This document shows, piece by piece, positions 1 to 12,311 of a stretch of 64,000 bases of DNA. The first letter of the stretch is position 1. Every line of letters begins with the position of its first letter. The notes under the pieces were generated by a model, which did not search any database, had not been told where the DNA came from, and was given only the letters and a program-made list of their open reading frames with translations. The position numbers were made by a program, and so were the translations under genes. This DNA is from Polyangium mundeleinium (GTDB taxonomy: Bacteria > Myxococcota_A > Polyangia > Polyangiales > Polyangiaceae): assembly GCF_028369105.1 (NCBI RefSeq), contig NZ_JAQNDO010000001.1, forward strand, positions 3,651,001 through 3,715,000. The letters run 5' to 3'.

Positions 1-544
1 CGCGTTGCTCCCCGACATCCCCGAAACGTTTTGCTTCGCCGAGGACCTCCCCTCCCGGGTTGAATCCGGTGAGGTTCGCGAGAAACGCGTCCCGCCCGCC
101 CACGCTCTCGACGCGGCTCGGCCCGAAATCGAAGGCGCCTGCGAGATCCCCGACGAGGACGATGTCGCCGTCCGCGCGCGCGGCCGTCGCGCGGGGGCGC
201 ACGGAGCCGAGATCCCCGGTGACGACGGACGCAATCAGCCCGCCTGCCGGGGCGAGCTCGAGGAGAAAGAGGTTCTCCTCGGCGTCACACGGCGCGGGGT
301 TCATGCCGAGGAGCAGCTCGCCGCTGCAATGGCCCACGACGACAGATTCGCCCGAGCTCCGCGCCGCGACGCCCGTGAGCGCGCGCGCGCCCGTGCCGCC
401 GACCTTGACGACCGCCGCGGCCTCGAACGTGCCGACCGGACCCTCCTGCCACGTCGGGAGCGGATCCAGGAGCGCCGGCGCGCAGGCTGGGAGGAGCGGG
501 AGCGCGACGAGCAGTGCGAGCGCGGACGGCGAGGCCCTTCGCAT
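1..544 (-). CDS. Putative lipoprotein with beta-propeller-like repeats (C-terminus beyond window)
   Basis: Reads from an ATG at 544 down to base 1 and runs off the window, so the C-terminus is missing. The N-terminus is a lipoprotein signal (Arg-Arg, then a Leu/Ala core ending LLPAC), so it is probably outer-membrane or periplasmic. The visible repeats (GTGARALTGVAARSSG, then DAFLANLTGFNPGGEVLGEA followed by FGDVGEQ) resemble SBBP-type beta-propeller units that are abundant in myxobacterial lipoproteins. The start lies 13 bp after the stop of the upstream gene on the same strand, so the two are probably co-transcribed. No enzymatic function can be assigned. Confidence 0.75.
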   Translation of the reverse strand, partial: MRRASPSALALLVALPLLPACAPALLDPLPTWQEGPVGTFEAAAVVKVGGTGARALTGVAARSSGESVVVGHCSGELLLGMNPAPCDAEENLFLLELAPAGGLIASVVTGDLGSVRPRATAARADGDIVLVGDLAGAFDFGPSRVESVGGRDAFLANLTGFNPGGEVLGEAKRFGDVGEQR

Positions 545-557
545 GAAACGCGTCCTT

Positions 558-1577
558 TCAAAAATGGCCAAGGACGACAGCGCCGCCGGCGCCCTTCGTG
601 GCCCACGGAACGAAGGTCACGGCCTCGGTCGTCTTGGCGGCCCCGTACGTCCGGACGAAGCCCACGGCGGCGAGGCCAACGCCAGCCGCGCCGAGCGCGC
701 CGAACGTGAGCGAAAGGGCGAGGTCGCGGTTCCACGACGCGCGGTACGCCTCGGCGAGCCCGGGCGCGTCGCACGTGCCATCGGGGCAGCGCTCCGCCAC
801 GGCGCTCCGGACGTTCATGTGCGCGACGGTGAACGCGATGCTCCCGCCGACCGCGGCGAGGCCCCCGATCCCGGCGATCCAGGCCCAGGTCGGGACCCCG
901 CGATGGGCATGATCGGGGCGCTCGGGGGAGCGAAGGTGGGTCGAGGGGAGGGGAGGGATTCCCGGCTCCGTCGGGCGCGCTGCCTGCACGTCGAGCTCCA
1001 CCGTCTTCGACTCGCCTTTCGCCACGGTCACGCGCGTCTCGACCGGCGAAGCGCCGGGCATCTGCGTCGTGAGGACGTGCTCGCCCGGATCCACGGGCAG
1101 CGCCGTGCCGAGCGAGGCCGCCCCGAGCTCGAACCCGTCCCGCGTCACCCGGACCCCGTCCGGGGTTTTTCCGCGAAGGACGAGGGTGAGCTTGGGGATC
1201 GAGGGCTCGATCGCAGCTTTTTCTTTCCGGGCGATGGCCGCGCGCGCCCCATGTTTGGGCCGGAGCGTCGCCGGCATGGCGTCGACTTGCCGCAGATATT
1301 CCGCGTAATGGGCGGAGGCCGAGGCGATCTTGCCCCAGAGGCGCTCGCATTCGGCGAGGGTGAACAAGGTCCCTGCTCGCGGATCGAGGCGCTGGCTCTC
1401 GGCGAACGCGGGGCAAGCCACGTCGAAATGGCGGGCCTGCATCTCGACCAAACCTCGGTCGAAGAGGGCCTCGGCCGCCGCCTCCTGCTGCGCGTACGCC
1501 GGGGGCGCCCCGAAGAGCGCGGCCGCGCCGGCCAGAGGCCACGCGAAACCCCGCAGGGGCTTCCAAACGCCGGACAT
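558..1577 (-). CDS. TPR/PEGA-type signal-peptide membrane protein
   Basis: A 339-residue protein. It has an N-terminal signal peptide ending near AYAQQ, then a short helical TPR-like region (EALFDRGLVEMQARHFD, CPAFAESQRLDPRAGTL). A PEGA-like beta domain follows (TPDGVRVTRDGFELG, LPVDPGEHVLTTQMPG), and two hydrophobic segments near the C-terminus (WAWIAGIGGLAAVGGSIAF; LALSLTFGALGAAGVGLAAVG). This architecture is common in myxobacteria, usually with unknown role, perhaps envelope-associated. The protein at 59421-60344 has the same layout and is likely a paralogue. The ATG at 1577 was chosen because the signal peptide begins there; the frame stays open upstream but without coding character. It is followed after 13 bp by the lipoprotein gene. 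Confidence 0.8.
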   Translation of the reverse strand: MSGVWKPLRGFAWPLAGAAALFGAPPAYAQQEAAAEALFDRGLVEMQARHFDVACPAFAESQRLDPRAGTLFTLAECERLWGKIASASAHYAEYLRQVDAMPATLRPKHGARAAIARKEKAAIEPSIPKLTLVLRGKTPDGVRVTRDGFELGAASLGTALPVDPGEHVLTTQMPGASPVETRVTVAKGESKTVELDVQAARPTEPGIPPLPSTHLRSPERPDHAHRGVPTWAWIAGIGGLAAVGGSIAFTVAHMNVRSAVAERCPDGTCDAPGLAEAYRASWNRDLALSLTFGALGAAGVGLAAVGFVRTYGAAKTTEAVTFVPWATKGAGGAVVLGHF

Positions 1578-1665
1578 GAGAGACGGTATCGTTTGCCCGG
1601 GCGAGGCGTCAAGCCGAGCGCGCATCGCTGGCCCACGCGCGCCGCGGCGTCTAGCATCGCCGCCG

Positions 1666-2343
1666 GTGGAGTCGTCCACGTCGTTCCCCATCCTGCTCTC
1701 GCTCCGTGTCGCCGGCTTGGCGCTGCTCTTCGTCGGGCCGATCGGGCTCGCGGTCGCGCTCTTGCAGGCGCGTGTCCGGTACAGGCTGCGCGGGCTCGTC
1801 GACGCGCTCGTGCTCTTGCCGCTCGTCCTGCCGCCCTCGGTCGTCGGGTACTTCCTCGTCGTGGTCTTCGGGCGGCGGGGGCTCCTCGGGCGGATGCTGG
1901 AGGAGGGGCTCGGCTTGCGGCTCGTGTTCTCGCCGGCCGGCGCGGCGCTCGCGTCGGCGGTCGTGGCGCTGCCGATCCTCGTGAAGACGGCGCAACCGTC
2001 GATCGAGGCGGTGCCATCGCAGCTCGAAGACGTGGCGCGCACGCTCGGGCTCCGGCCGTGGGAGGTCGTGTTTCGGGTGACCTTGCCGCTCGCGTGGCGC
2101 GGGGTGCTCGCGGCGCTCGTGCTCGGCTTCGCGCGGGCGATCGGCGAGTTCGGAGCGACCTTGATGCTCGCGGGCAACATCCCGGGCCGCACGAACACGA
2201 TGCCGGTGGAGATCTTCTCGGCCTTCCAGGAGGGCGACGACGCGCGCGCCGGGCTCTACGTGGCCGTGCTCTCGGGGATCTCGGTCGTGGTGGTGCTCGT
2301 GGCCGGCTTGCTCGGGCCCAAAGAAGGGCGGGCACCGGCATGA
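1666..2343 (+). CDS. modB: Molybdate-type ABC transporter permease
   Basis: A 225-residue integral membrane protein of the binding-protein-dependent permease family. It is predicted to form the inner-membrane channel of an oxyanion importer. Five to six hydrophobic segments are visible, together with the EAA-loop region that contacts the ATPase (EDVARTLGLRPWEVVFRVTL, then FARAIGEFGATLMLAGNI), which is typical of ModB/CysT. The GTG start at 1666 directly precedes the first membrane helix. The stop overlaps the start of the ATPase gene (ATGA). No periplasmic binding protein (ModA) gene is adjacent, so substrate assignment to molybdate is by family resemblance only. Confidence 0.85.
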   Translation: MESSTSFPILLSLRVAGLALLFVGPIGLAVALLQARVRYRLRGLVDALVLLPLVLPPSVVGYFLVVVFGRRGLLGRMLEEGLGLRLVFSPAGAALASAVVALPILVKTAQPSIEAVPSQLEDVARTLGLRPWEVVFRVTLPLAWRGVLAALVLGFARAIGEFGATLMLAGNIPGRTNTMPVEIFSAFQEGDDARAGLYVAVLSGISVVVVLVAGLLGPKEGRAPA

Positions 2344-3065
2344 GCGACGCGCCTGCGCTGGAGGTCGATCTGCAGGTGACCGTGGGGCGCGGCGGTGCGG
2401 CGTTCACCGTCGAGGCGCGCTTCTCGTTGCCCTCGGGCGTGCTCGTCCTGTTCGGCCCCTCGGGCGCGGGCAAGACCGTGACGCTGCGTGCGATCGCCGG
2501 TCTGATCCGGCCGAAGCGTGGCGCCGTGCGCCTCGCGGGGGAGGCCCTCGACGACTGGATGCGCGGGGTCCACGTGCCGGCCGAGCGGCGGCGGATCGGG
2601 TACGTGCCCCAGGATCAGGCACTCTTTCCGCACCTCGACGTGCTCGGCAACGTGGTCTTTGGCCTGCCCCGCGCCGCGCGCAAAAACCCCGGGGCCACGA
2701 CGCTCGCGTTGCTCGACGAGCTCGGGCTCTCGGCGCTGCGCGGGGCGCGCGTGGACGCGCTCTCCGGCGGGGAGCGGCAGCGGGTGGCGCTCGCGCGGGC
2801 GCTCGCCGCCGAGCCGAGGCTGCTCCTGCTCGACGAGCCGCTCTCGGCGCTGGATCGCGCGGCGCGGCTCTCGATCGGCCGGTCGCTCAGGGAGGCGCTC
2901 GCGCGGCGCTCGCTTCCGGCGGTGCTCGTGACACACGACGCGGAGGAGGCGGCGGCGTTCGGGGACGTGTTCGTCCAGTTTGAGCGCGGAAAACCGGCCC
3001 GGCCGTTGCCGCGGGAGGTCGTGCTCGGTGAGATGGGCTCATGTCCGCATTGCGGCAAGCCGTGA
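2340..3065 (+). CDS. modC: Molybdate-type ABC transporter ATP-binding protein
   Basis: A 241-residue ABC ATPase. Walker A is GPSGAGKT near residue 41, the signature is LSGGERQR, and Walker B is LLLLDEPLSALD followed by the H-loop VLVTHDAEEAAAFGD. It is coupled to the permease by a 4-bp ATGA overlap. Canonical ModC proteins are about 350 residues with a C-terminal molybdate-binding TOBE domain. This one ends about 25 residues after the H-loop with a short Cys-x-x-Cys tail (CPHCGKP), so the regulatory domain is absent. The last 25 bp overlap the next gene. Confidence 0.85.
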   Translation: MSDAPALEVDLQVTVGRGGAAFTVEARFSLPSGVLVLFGPSGAGKTVTLRAIAGLIRPKRGAVRLAGEALDDWMRGVHVPAERRRIGYVPQDQALFPHLDVLGNVVFGLPRAARKNPGATTLALLDELGLSALRGARVDALSGGERQRVALARALAAEPRLLLLDEPLSALDRAARLSIGRSLREALARRSLPAVLVTHDAEEAAAFGDVFVQFERGKPARPLPREVVLGEMGSCPHCGKP

Positions 3066-3451
3066 TCGGCGAGCACGTCGCGACGATCGAGCCGCCGGAT
3101 CTGCTCGTCCTGAGCTTCCGCGGCGTGATCCGCGCCTCCCACGTCGCGGACTACGCCGCGATGCGCACCGAGCTGCTCTCCGATCAGCGCTACCTCTTGA
3201 CCCTCGCGGATCTACGCCGCGTCGAGGACGTCGAGCCCGCATGCCGCCGCAGCATCGCGGCCATCCGGGACGATCGCGCGCAGGCGACCGCGTTCGTCGG
3301 CGGCAGCTTCCGCTTCCGGGTCGTCGCGGAGCTCATCGCGAACGCGGCCCGCATCTTTGCGCACAGGAAGCTCGCTTTCCGTTTCTTCCCTGAAGAAGCC
3401 CCCGCCCGCGCCTGGCTCGCCGAGATGCGCCGGACGTTTCGTGGTGTGTGA
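3041..3451 (+). CDS. SpoIIAA-like (STAS/SEC14-type) domain protein
   Basis: A 136-residue single-domain protein. The pattern LLVLSFRGVIRASHVADYAA, a central LLTLADLRRVEDV, and a C-terminal FRFFPEEAPARAWLAE resembles the SpoIIAA-like/STAS family, whose members bind small ligands or partner proteins. It starts inside the 3' end of the ABC ATPase gene in another frame (25-bp overlap), suggesting the same transcript. There is no evidence that it works with the transporter. Function is unknown. Confidence 0.7.
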   Translation: MSALRQAVIGEHVATIEPPDLLVLSFRGVIRASHVADYAAMRTELLSDQRYLLTLADLRRVEDVEPACRRSIAAIRDDRAQATAFVGGSFRFRVVAELIANAARIFAHRKLAFRFFPEEAPARAWLAEMRRTFRGV

Positions 3452-3575
3452 GCGGGCCAGGGTGGACAAGAAGCTCGCTCGCCCCTACCTGCCGCGTCGC
3501 GGCATCTGTCCGTAGACACCGGCCGGCCTCCGCGGTACCCGTCTGCCGGCAACGACAACCAGGGAGCCTTCTCGG

Positions 3576-5972
<2,397 letters not shown>

Positions 5973-5986
5973 GCGAGGCGACGACC

Positions 5987-7150
<1,164 letters not shown>

Positions 7151-7171
7151 CCAGCAACCATCGTTGAAGAG

Positions 7172-7203
7172 GGCCTCCGTGCGGCATGCACGGGGGCCTT
7201 TTT
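7172..7203 (+). terminator. Rho-independent terminator of the beta-oxidation operon
   Basis: An 11-bp stem GGCCTCCGTGC / GCACGGGGGCC (one G-T wobble) with loop GGCAT, followed by five T residues. It begins 22 bp after the thiolase stop codon. Confidence 0.9.
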
Positions 7204-7239
7204 CTTTCCATGGCGGAGGCTCGTCGCCGGGGTTGTGGC

Positions 7240-7449
7240 GAGGTCGGGACCTCGGCGGAGGCTCAGCGCCGAGGCGTCGCAGAGGTCGGGACCTCGGCGG
7301 AGGCTCAGCGCCCAGGCTTCGGGGAGGTCGGGACCTCGGCGGAGGCTCAGCGCCGAGGTTTTGGCGAGGTCAGGACCTCGGTGGAGGCGCATCGCCGAGG
7401 CGTCGGAGAGGTCGGGACCTTGGCGGAGGCTCATCGCCGAGGCTTGGGC
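7240..7449. repeat. 42-bp tandem repeat, five copies
   Basis: Five consecutive 42-bp units, each starting GAGGTCGGGACCT (starts at 7240, 7282, 7324, 7366, 7408), with a few substitutions between units. The array lies between the fadA terminator and the patatin gene. The period is a multiple of three and the array is open in frame with the patatin gene (a 14-residue repeat ending SAEAQRRG). However, no plausible start with a ribosome binding site precedes it, so it is treated as intergenic. Confidence 0.9.
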
Positions 7450-7512
7450 TTGCCTTTGGAGATGATCTCCGCCCCCCGCCCCGGATACCCTGTCCGATGG
7501 AGGGCTCGTGTC

Positions 7513-8469
7513 ATGGAGATCCGGAATCTCGTGTTCGAGGGTGGGGGCATGAAGGGGATCGCGTATGCCGGCGCGATCGCGGAGCTCGAGCGGAGGGGGC
7601 TCCTCGGGGGCATCACGCAGGTCGCCGGCGCCTCCGCGGGCGCGATTACCGCGGCCTTCCTGGCCGTCGGCGTCGATGCCGTGGAGCTCGAGAAGATCCT
7701 GCGCGAGACGGACTTCTCCGATTTCATCGACGGCAAGGGCTGGCTCATCGGGGACGCGAAGCGCCTCCTCGACAGCTACGGCGTGAATCCGGGCAAGACC
7801 GCCGAGGATTGGATCCGCAACCAGATCGCGCACCTCACCGAGCGCCTGACCGGCCGCGCCCAGCCCGACCTCACCTTCGCCGAACTGGCGGCCCTCGCCG
7901 TGGCGTGCCCTGGCCGCGCGCGCAACCTTTACGTCGTCACGACGAACCTCTCGCGCCGCATGACCGAGGTCTTCTCGGCCGCCTCCCACCCCGACGTCCC
8001 CTTGTACAAGGCCGTGCGCATGTCGATGAGCATTCCGCTCTTCTTCGAGGCGTACTCGTTCAATGGAGACCTCTATATCGACGGCGGCGTCTCGTGGAAT
8101 TACCCGATCGACCTCTTCGACCGCCTCCGCAAAACACCTGTCCTCGGCGACCAGCCGCGTGGGCCGGAGGTCGAGGAGGGGACGCTCGGCTTTTGCCTCG
8201 GGACGAAGGCGGAGAACGACGCCGCCCGCACGGATTGGCGCCTCCCGCGGATGGAGATCAACGATTTCCAGAACTACAGCAAGGCGCTGGTCTCGTTCAT
8301 CCTGACGTCGTCGACGCTCTTGCACCTCGACGCGGCCGCGCTCGCGCGGACGATCTTCATCGACGACGCCGGCGTCTCCACGACCGAATTCAAGCTGCCG
8401 AAGGCGACGCAGGACACGCTCATTGCCAATGGCGCGGCGGCGACGAAGGAATGGTTGGAGCGAGGGTAA
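7513..8469 (+). CDS. Patatin-like phospholipase
   Basis: A 318-residue patatin-family lipid acyl hydrolase. The oxyanion-hole motif is FEGGGMKGIAYAG at the N-terminus, the nucleophile elbow is GASAG (Ser41), and the catalytic Asp190 lies in YIDGG, giving a complete Ser-Asp dyad. No signal peptide is seen, so a cytosolic or secreted-by-other-means enzyme is expected. The ATG at 7513 is chosen because the domain begins at once after it; an in-frame extension through the 42-bp repeats is possible but lacks a ribosome binding site. It converges on the reverse-strand gene ending at 8491. Confidence 0.88.
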   Translation: MEIRNLVFEGGGMKGIAYAGAIAELERRGLLGGITQVAGASAGAITAAFLAVGVDAVELEKILRETDFSDFIDGKGWLIGDAKRLLDSYGVNPGKTAEDWIRNQIAHLTERLTGRAQPDLTFAELAALAVACPGRARNLYVVTTNLSRRMTEVFSAASHPDVPLYKAVRMSMSIPLFFEAYSFNGDLYIDGGVSWNYPIDLFDRLRKTPVLGDQPRGPEVEEGTLGFCLGTKAENDAARTDWRLPRMEINDFQNYSKALVSFILTSSTLLHLDAAALARTIFIDDAGVSTTEFKLPKATQDTLIANGAAATKEWLERG

Positions 8470-8490
8470 CGCCGCGCTGAATCGCGCGCG

Positions 8491-10401
8491 TCATTCCCCC
8501 TCGTCCGTCGCGGCCACCGGCCTCTCGGCGGCATCCCTCGGCGTCGCCTTCCAGAGCTCGGGCACGCGCGCAAAAATCCCCGGCTTGGCCCAGGCGAGCA
8601 CGCCCGTCCCTGCCAGCACCACCAAAAGGAGCGCGAGCGGCACGAGCACCCGCGTCCCCATTCTCCGCGAAACCGGCACCAGCGGCGCCGGAAGGATCTC
8701 CGCCGGCTCCTTGGGCGCCTGCGGCAGCCATTCCGGGCTTTTTCCCTCGGACCGCGCCGCAATCCGGATCGCCGGCATCACCTCCGGCGCGTAGGGTGTC
8801 GGTACGAGCCCGGCGAGCTCCTTCAAGCTCGACGCCGTCGCCCGGAACATCGCCTCCTCGCCGCCCTCCGGCAGCGCGAACCGCTGGAGAAGCTCATCCA
8901 CGCGGTCCGGCCCCGCCTTCACGGGCGCCGCCTTTACGACCGCCTCCGCCGGAGGCTCCTCCACGATGGCGGCCGGCGGCGCCGCAGACGCCACAGGCTC
9001 CGCAGCCACCACAGGCTCCACCACGACCACCGCAGCCTTCACCGACACCGACGGCGCCACCGAAACCGACGGCTCCACCGACGCGGGGGGCTCCGTCGCA
9101 GGATGATCGAGCGCCTCCACCATGCCCGAGAATCCCGACGGCGATAGCGCCTCCACGCCTTTTTCCACGGCGGGCGAAGGCAACGGCGTGAGCACCTCGA
9201 ACTCGAAGCTGAGCAGCTCCTCGGCCGAAGGCGGCTGCTCCGACGGCACCGTATGCACCACGGCCGCCGCTTCCTCCACGCGTGCTTCCTCCACGCGCGC
9301 TTCCTCCGCCCGCACCGACGGCGCCACCATCGGCCGCGCCGATCCCGGCTGCGGCGTCGGCGGCCGCATCCCGAGCCCGACCGGCCACGGCAATGTCGAC
9401 TCGTGGACCACGCGCACCCCGGCGTCCCCCACGGACACCGGCGCGGCCGCGGGCGACGCCGAGGGCGGCGGCAAGAGCTCGACCGCCGCTTCCCGCGCCG
9501 AAAGCAACGTCGAATCGGATACCGTGGGCGCCACGGGCGCTGCTATCTGCGCGACGACCGGCTCCGACGCGGGCAACACCGCGGCTGCGGGGCTCGAGTG
9601 CTCGCTTTCGGCGGGTGCTTCCAGCAAGGCGAGGTCGACGCTGCAGAGCGGCGTCGCGTCGGTCGTCTCCAGGGACATCGGGTCCTGGAGCGTCGGCGTC
9701 GCCTCGCGCAGCGGACCCGAGGGCGGCGCGGTGAAGAGCAGATCCGGCGACAGGGAAGGGATCGCTGCGATCGAGATGGGCCGTTTCGACACGGCCACGG
9801 GAGCGGGAGCGGGAGCGGCCACGGGAGCGGGAGCGGGCGCGGCCACGGAAGCGGGAGCGGGCGCGGCCACGGGAGCGGCCACGGGAGCGGGAGCGGGCAC
9901 GACCACGGCCACCGGCGCCTCCACCACGACCGGCGCCGGCAGTGGTGCCGGCTCCACACAAAGCCCCGCCTCCACCGCGCGCGCCGTCTCCTTCGCCAGC
10001 CTCGCCAGCGTCCGCTTCGCGGCACCCCGGTTCAGCGGCACCAGCGCGGCCTCGATCTCCGCCGCCACCATGCCCGGACCTCGCTCGGCGGCCTGCGCCC
10101 GTGGCCTCGCCACCGCATGCAGCCCCGGCGCTCCGCCCGCCGTCACCGCGAGCAGCCTCGCCAGAAGCGCCCGCAGCCCGCGCGCGGCCTCCGGGCCCGA
10201 CAGCACCTCGCCTTGTCGGTCCACTGCCACCACGCCCTCGGCCGAGAGCGTCACGGCTTTCGGGTCCACCCGGATCGGCAGATTCCCGAGCGCGTCACAG
10301 AGCGAAAGCACGAGGTAACCCGCGCTCTCCGGCACCATCGCCGCGGCCCGCGCAGATGCGGCCCCGAGGACCTCCGTCAGCGTCACGTTCGCCCGATTCA
10401 C
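8491..10401 (-). CDS. Ala/Pro/Val-rich protein with C-terminal membrane anchor
   Basis: A 636-residue protein of unknown function. Residues 1-150 form an Ala-rich helical domain ([34 protein letters not shown]). Next comes a long linker of [14 protein letters not shown] repeats and acidic/Val-rich stretches, then a short helical segment ([19 protein letters not shown]). Last is a single transmembrane helix near residues 593-615 ([20 protein letters not shown]). The GTG start at 10401 has GGAGAGGT upstream and overlaps the hisF stop (GTGA), so the two genes are translationally coupled. Low-complexity DNA around 9780-9910 encodes part of the linker. Nothing ties it to histidine synthesis except position. 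Confidence 0.75.
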   Translation of the reverse strand: MNRANVTLTEVLGAASARAAAMVPESAGYLVLSLCDALGNLPIRVDPKAVTLSAEGVVAVDRQGEVLSGPEAARGLRALLARLLAVTAGGAPGLHAVARPRAQAAERGPGMVAAEIEAALVPLNRGAAKRTLARLAKETARAVEAGLCVEPAPLPAPVVVEAPVAVVVPAPAPVAAPVAAPAPASVAAPAPAPVAAPAPAPVAVSKRPISIAAIPSLSPDLLFTAPPSGPLREATPTLQDPMSLETTDATPLCSVDLALLEAPAESEHSSPAAAVLPASEPVVAQIAAPVAPTVSDSTLLSAREAAVELLPPPSASPAAAPVSVGDAGVRVVHESTLPWPVGLGMRPPTPQPGSARPMVAPSVRAEEARVEEARVEEAAAVVHTVPSEQPPSAEELLSFEFEVLTPLPSPAVEKGVEALSPSGFSGMVEALDHPATEPPASVEPSVSVAPSVSVKAAVVVVEPVVAAEPVASAAPPAAIVEEPPAEAVVKAAPVKAGPDRVDELLQRFALPEGGEEAMFRATASSLKELAGLVPTPYAPEVMPAIRIAARSEGKSPEWLPQAPKEPAEILPAPLVPVSRRMGTRVLVPLALLLVVLAGTGVLAWAKPGIFARVPELWKATPRDAAERPVAATDEGE

Positions 10402-11192
10402 GACCCACCTCTCCTCGGTTCCCCAATGCGCACCGGTACTCCGCGTCCCGCGAGGTACGCCTTCGCCTCCGCCACCGAGTACGTCCCGTCGTGGAAGATC
10501 GACGCGCACAGCGCCGCGTCTGCCCCTCCCACGACGAGCCCCTCGTACAGATGTTCGAGCGTCCCCACGCCCCCCGACGCGATCACCGGCACGCTCACCG
10601 CGTCCGCCACGGCCCGCGTCAGCGCGAGATCGTAGCCCGCCTTCGTCCCGTCCCGGTCCATGCTCGTCAGCAGGATCTCCCCCGCGCCGAGCCCCGTGAT
10701 CCGCTTCGACCACGCCACCACGTCGAGCCCCGTCTCCCGCCGCCCCCCGTGCGTCACGACGGTCCACCGTGCCGGTTCTTCCTCGGTCCCGACCCGCCGC
10801 GCGTCGATCGCCACCACGATCGCCTGCGCGCCCCAGCGCGCCGCCGCCCGCTCCACGAGCTCCGGCTCGCGCACCGCGGCCGTGTTGATCGCGATCTTGT
10901 CGGCGCCCGCGTCGAGCAACGCCTCGATGTCGCGCTCGCTCCCCACGCCGCCGCCCACGGTCAGCGGCACGAAGATCTGGTCGGCGGTTGCGCGCACCAT
11001 GTCGAGCAGCGTCCCGCGTTTCTCGTGGGAGGCCGTGATGTCGAGGAAGGTGATCTCGTCCGCGCCGGCCTCGTCGTAGCGCCGGGCGGCCTCGACGGGG
11101 TCGCCCGCATCCCTGAGCCCGACGAACTGGACGCCTTTGACGACGCGTCCGTCCTTCACGTCCAGGCACGGGATGATGCGCTTGGCCAGCAC
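10398..11192 (-). CDS. hisF: Imidazole glycerol phosphate synthase cyclase subunit
   Basis: A 264-residue TIM-barrel enzyme. With HisH it converts PRFAR and ammonia to imidazole glycerol phosphate and AICAR in histidine biosynthesis. The catalytic residues Asp11 ([15 protein letters not shown]) and Asp130 (VVAIDARR) are present, and the phosphate-binding [10 protein letters not shown] motif is seen. The start is GTG at 11192 ([10 protein letters not shown] follows). No other his gene is in the window, so hisF is separated from at least its immediate partners here. Its 3' end overlaps the following gene by 4 bp. Confidence 0.93.
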   Translation of the reverse strand: MLAKRIIPCLDVKDGRVVKGVQFVGLRDAGDPVEAARRYDEAGADEITFLDITASHEKRGTLLDMVRATADQIFVPLTVGGGVGSERDIEALLDAGADKIAINTAAVREPELVERAAARWGAQAIVVAIDARRVGTEEEPARWTVVTHGGRRETGLDVVAWSKRITGLGAGEILLTSMDRDGTKAGYDLALTRAVADAVSVPVIASGGVGTLEHLYEGLVVGGADAALCASIFHDGTYSVAEAKAYLAGRGVPVRIGEPRRGGS

Positions 11193-11280
11193 ACAGCGCG
11201 CTTAGCGCCCGCGAGGCCCGAGGGCCAACTTCCCGGGGACCCTCGAGGTCGGCGCGGACGAGGGAACGGCCTCGTCGAGG

Positions 11281-12306
11281 TCAAGGCCCCGCGAGCACCA
11301 CGCCCGACGTGCGCGGGCGGGCCACGCAGGCCAGCACGTACCCCGATTGCTCCTCGTCGGGGCTCAACCCCTCGACGCACGACTGCTCGACCTCTCCGGC
11401 GAGACATCGAAGCTTGCAGGTGCCGCAATCCCCCACGCGGCACGAGGTCTCGATGGGTACGCCCGCCGCAGTCGCGGCTTCGAGGATCGTCGCGCCCGCC
11501 GGGACGGGCACCCAATGCTCCTTGCCGTCGAGCCGCAAGGTGACGAGCTGCGCCTGCGTGTCGCCCGCCGCGTCGGGACGAGCGAAAAACTCCTGGAAGA
11601 TGCGCTCGGGGGGGACGGAGAGCGCCCGCAGCGCCTCGCCCACGACCGCCATCAGGCCCTCGGGGCCGCATACGTAGAATTCGGCAGGTTTTCCCTGGGC
11701 GAGCTCGCCGAGCAACGTGGTCGCTCGCGCGGCGTCGAGGCGCCCCGGGAGCCCGCCCATGCCCGCGGCGCCTTGCTCCAGAACGTGTACGACGTCCAAT
11801 CGCCCTCCACTCTCCTCGATGAGGCGATCGAGCTCGGCGCGCAGGAGGATCTCCTCCGGCGCGACGTTGCAATCCAGGAGCGACACCGTGGTGTCCGGCT
11901 CGCCATGCAAGAGCTCGCGCATCATGGCGTGGATCGGCGTGATTCCGCTGCCCCCGGCGACCAGGACCGCGTGCCGCCCCCCGGCGCGCGGCTCGACACA
12001 AAAACGTCCCTGGGGCCCGGAGACGGCCAGGATCGAGCCTGGGGCCGCATGTGCGTACAGGTGATTCGACACGACGCCGCCGCGGACCCGCTTGACGAGG
12101 ATGGAGAGCGGGTCCGCGCGGCCGGGGCTCCCCACGAGCGAATACGAGCGCGGGTGAACGCGCCCGTCGACGGGCACGTGGAACGTCAGGTACTGGCCTG
12201 CGCGATAAGGGAGCGGCGCGGGCGGCGAGGCGAACACGAGCTCGACCGACGAGGGCGTCGGCCTTCGCACGGATTCGAGGGTCAGGTGGAATCGTTCGGG
12301 TTGCAT
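11281..12306 (-). CDS. Ferredoxin-type oxidoreductase (FAD/NAD domain plus plant-type 2Fe-2S)
   Basis: A 341-residue electron-transfer protein of the PaaE/phenol-hydroxylase-reductase type. Its N-terminal FAD-binding part has RSYSLVGSP, the NAD(P)-binding part has LVAGGSGITPIHAM and YVCGPEGLM, and the C-terminal 2Fe-2S ferredoxin domain has the Cys cluster SCRVGDCGTCKLRC plus a distal Cys in YVLACVARP. The ATG at 12306 is 6 bp downstream of the P450 stop on the same strand. The tight spacing suggests this is the reductase feeding electrons to that P450. Substrate is unknown. Confidence 0.88.
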   Translation of the reverse strand: MQPERFHLTLESVRRPTPSSVELVFASPPAPLPYRAGQYLTFHVPVDGRVHPRSYSLVGSPGRADPLSILVKRVRGGVVSNHLYAHAAPGSILAVSGPQGRFCVEPRAGGRHAVLVAGGSGITPIHAMMRELLHGEPDTTVSLLDCNVAPEEILLRAELDRLIEESGGRLDVVHVLEQGAAGMGGLPGRLDAARATTLLGELAQGKPAEFYVCGPEGLMAVVGEALRALSVPPERIFQEFFARPDAAGDTQAQLVTLRLDGKEHWVPVPAGATILEAATAAGVPIETSCRVGDCGTCKLRCLAGEVEQSCVEGLSPDEEQSGYVLACVARPRTSGVVLAGP

Positions 12307-12311
12307 GGTCT

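Noticed and set aside
60..3065. A 1001-codon forward frame spanning the first 3 kb
   Set aside because: Only its last 241 codons (2340-3065, the ABC ATPase) have real protein motifs; the rest is an artefact of GC-rich third positions opposite reverse-strand genes.
8491..11169. One long reverse frame that would fuse the hisF region with the Ala/Pro-rich protein
   Set aside because: hisF is encoded in a different frame with all catalytic residues, and a GTG start with ribosome binding site and GTGA overlap marks the downstream gene at 10401.
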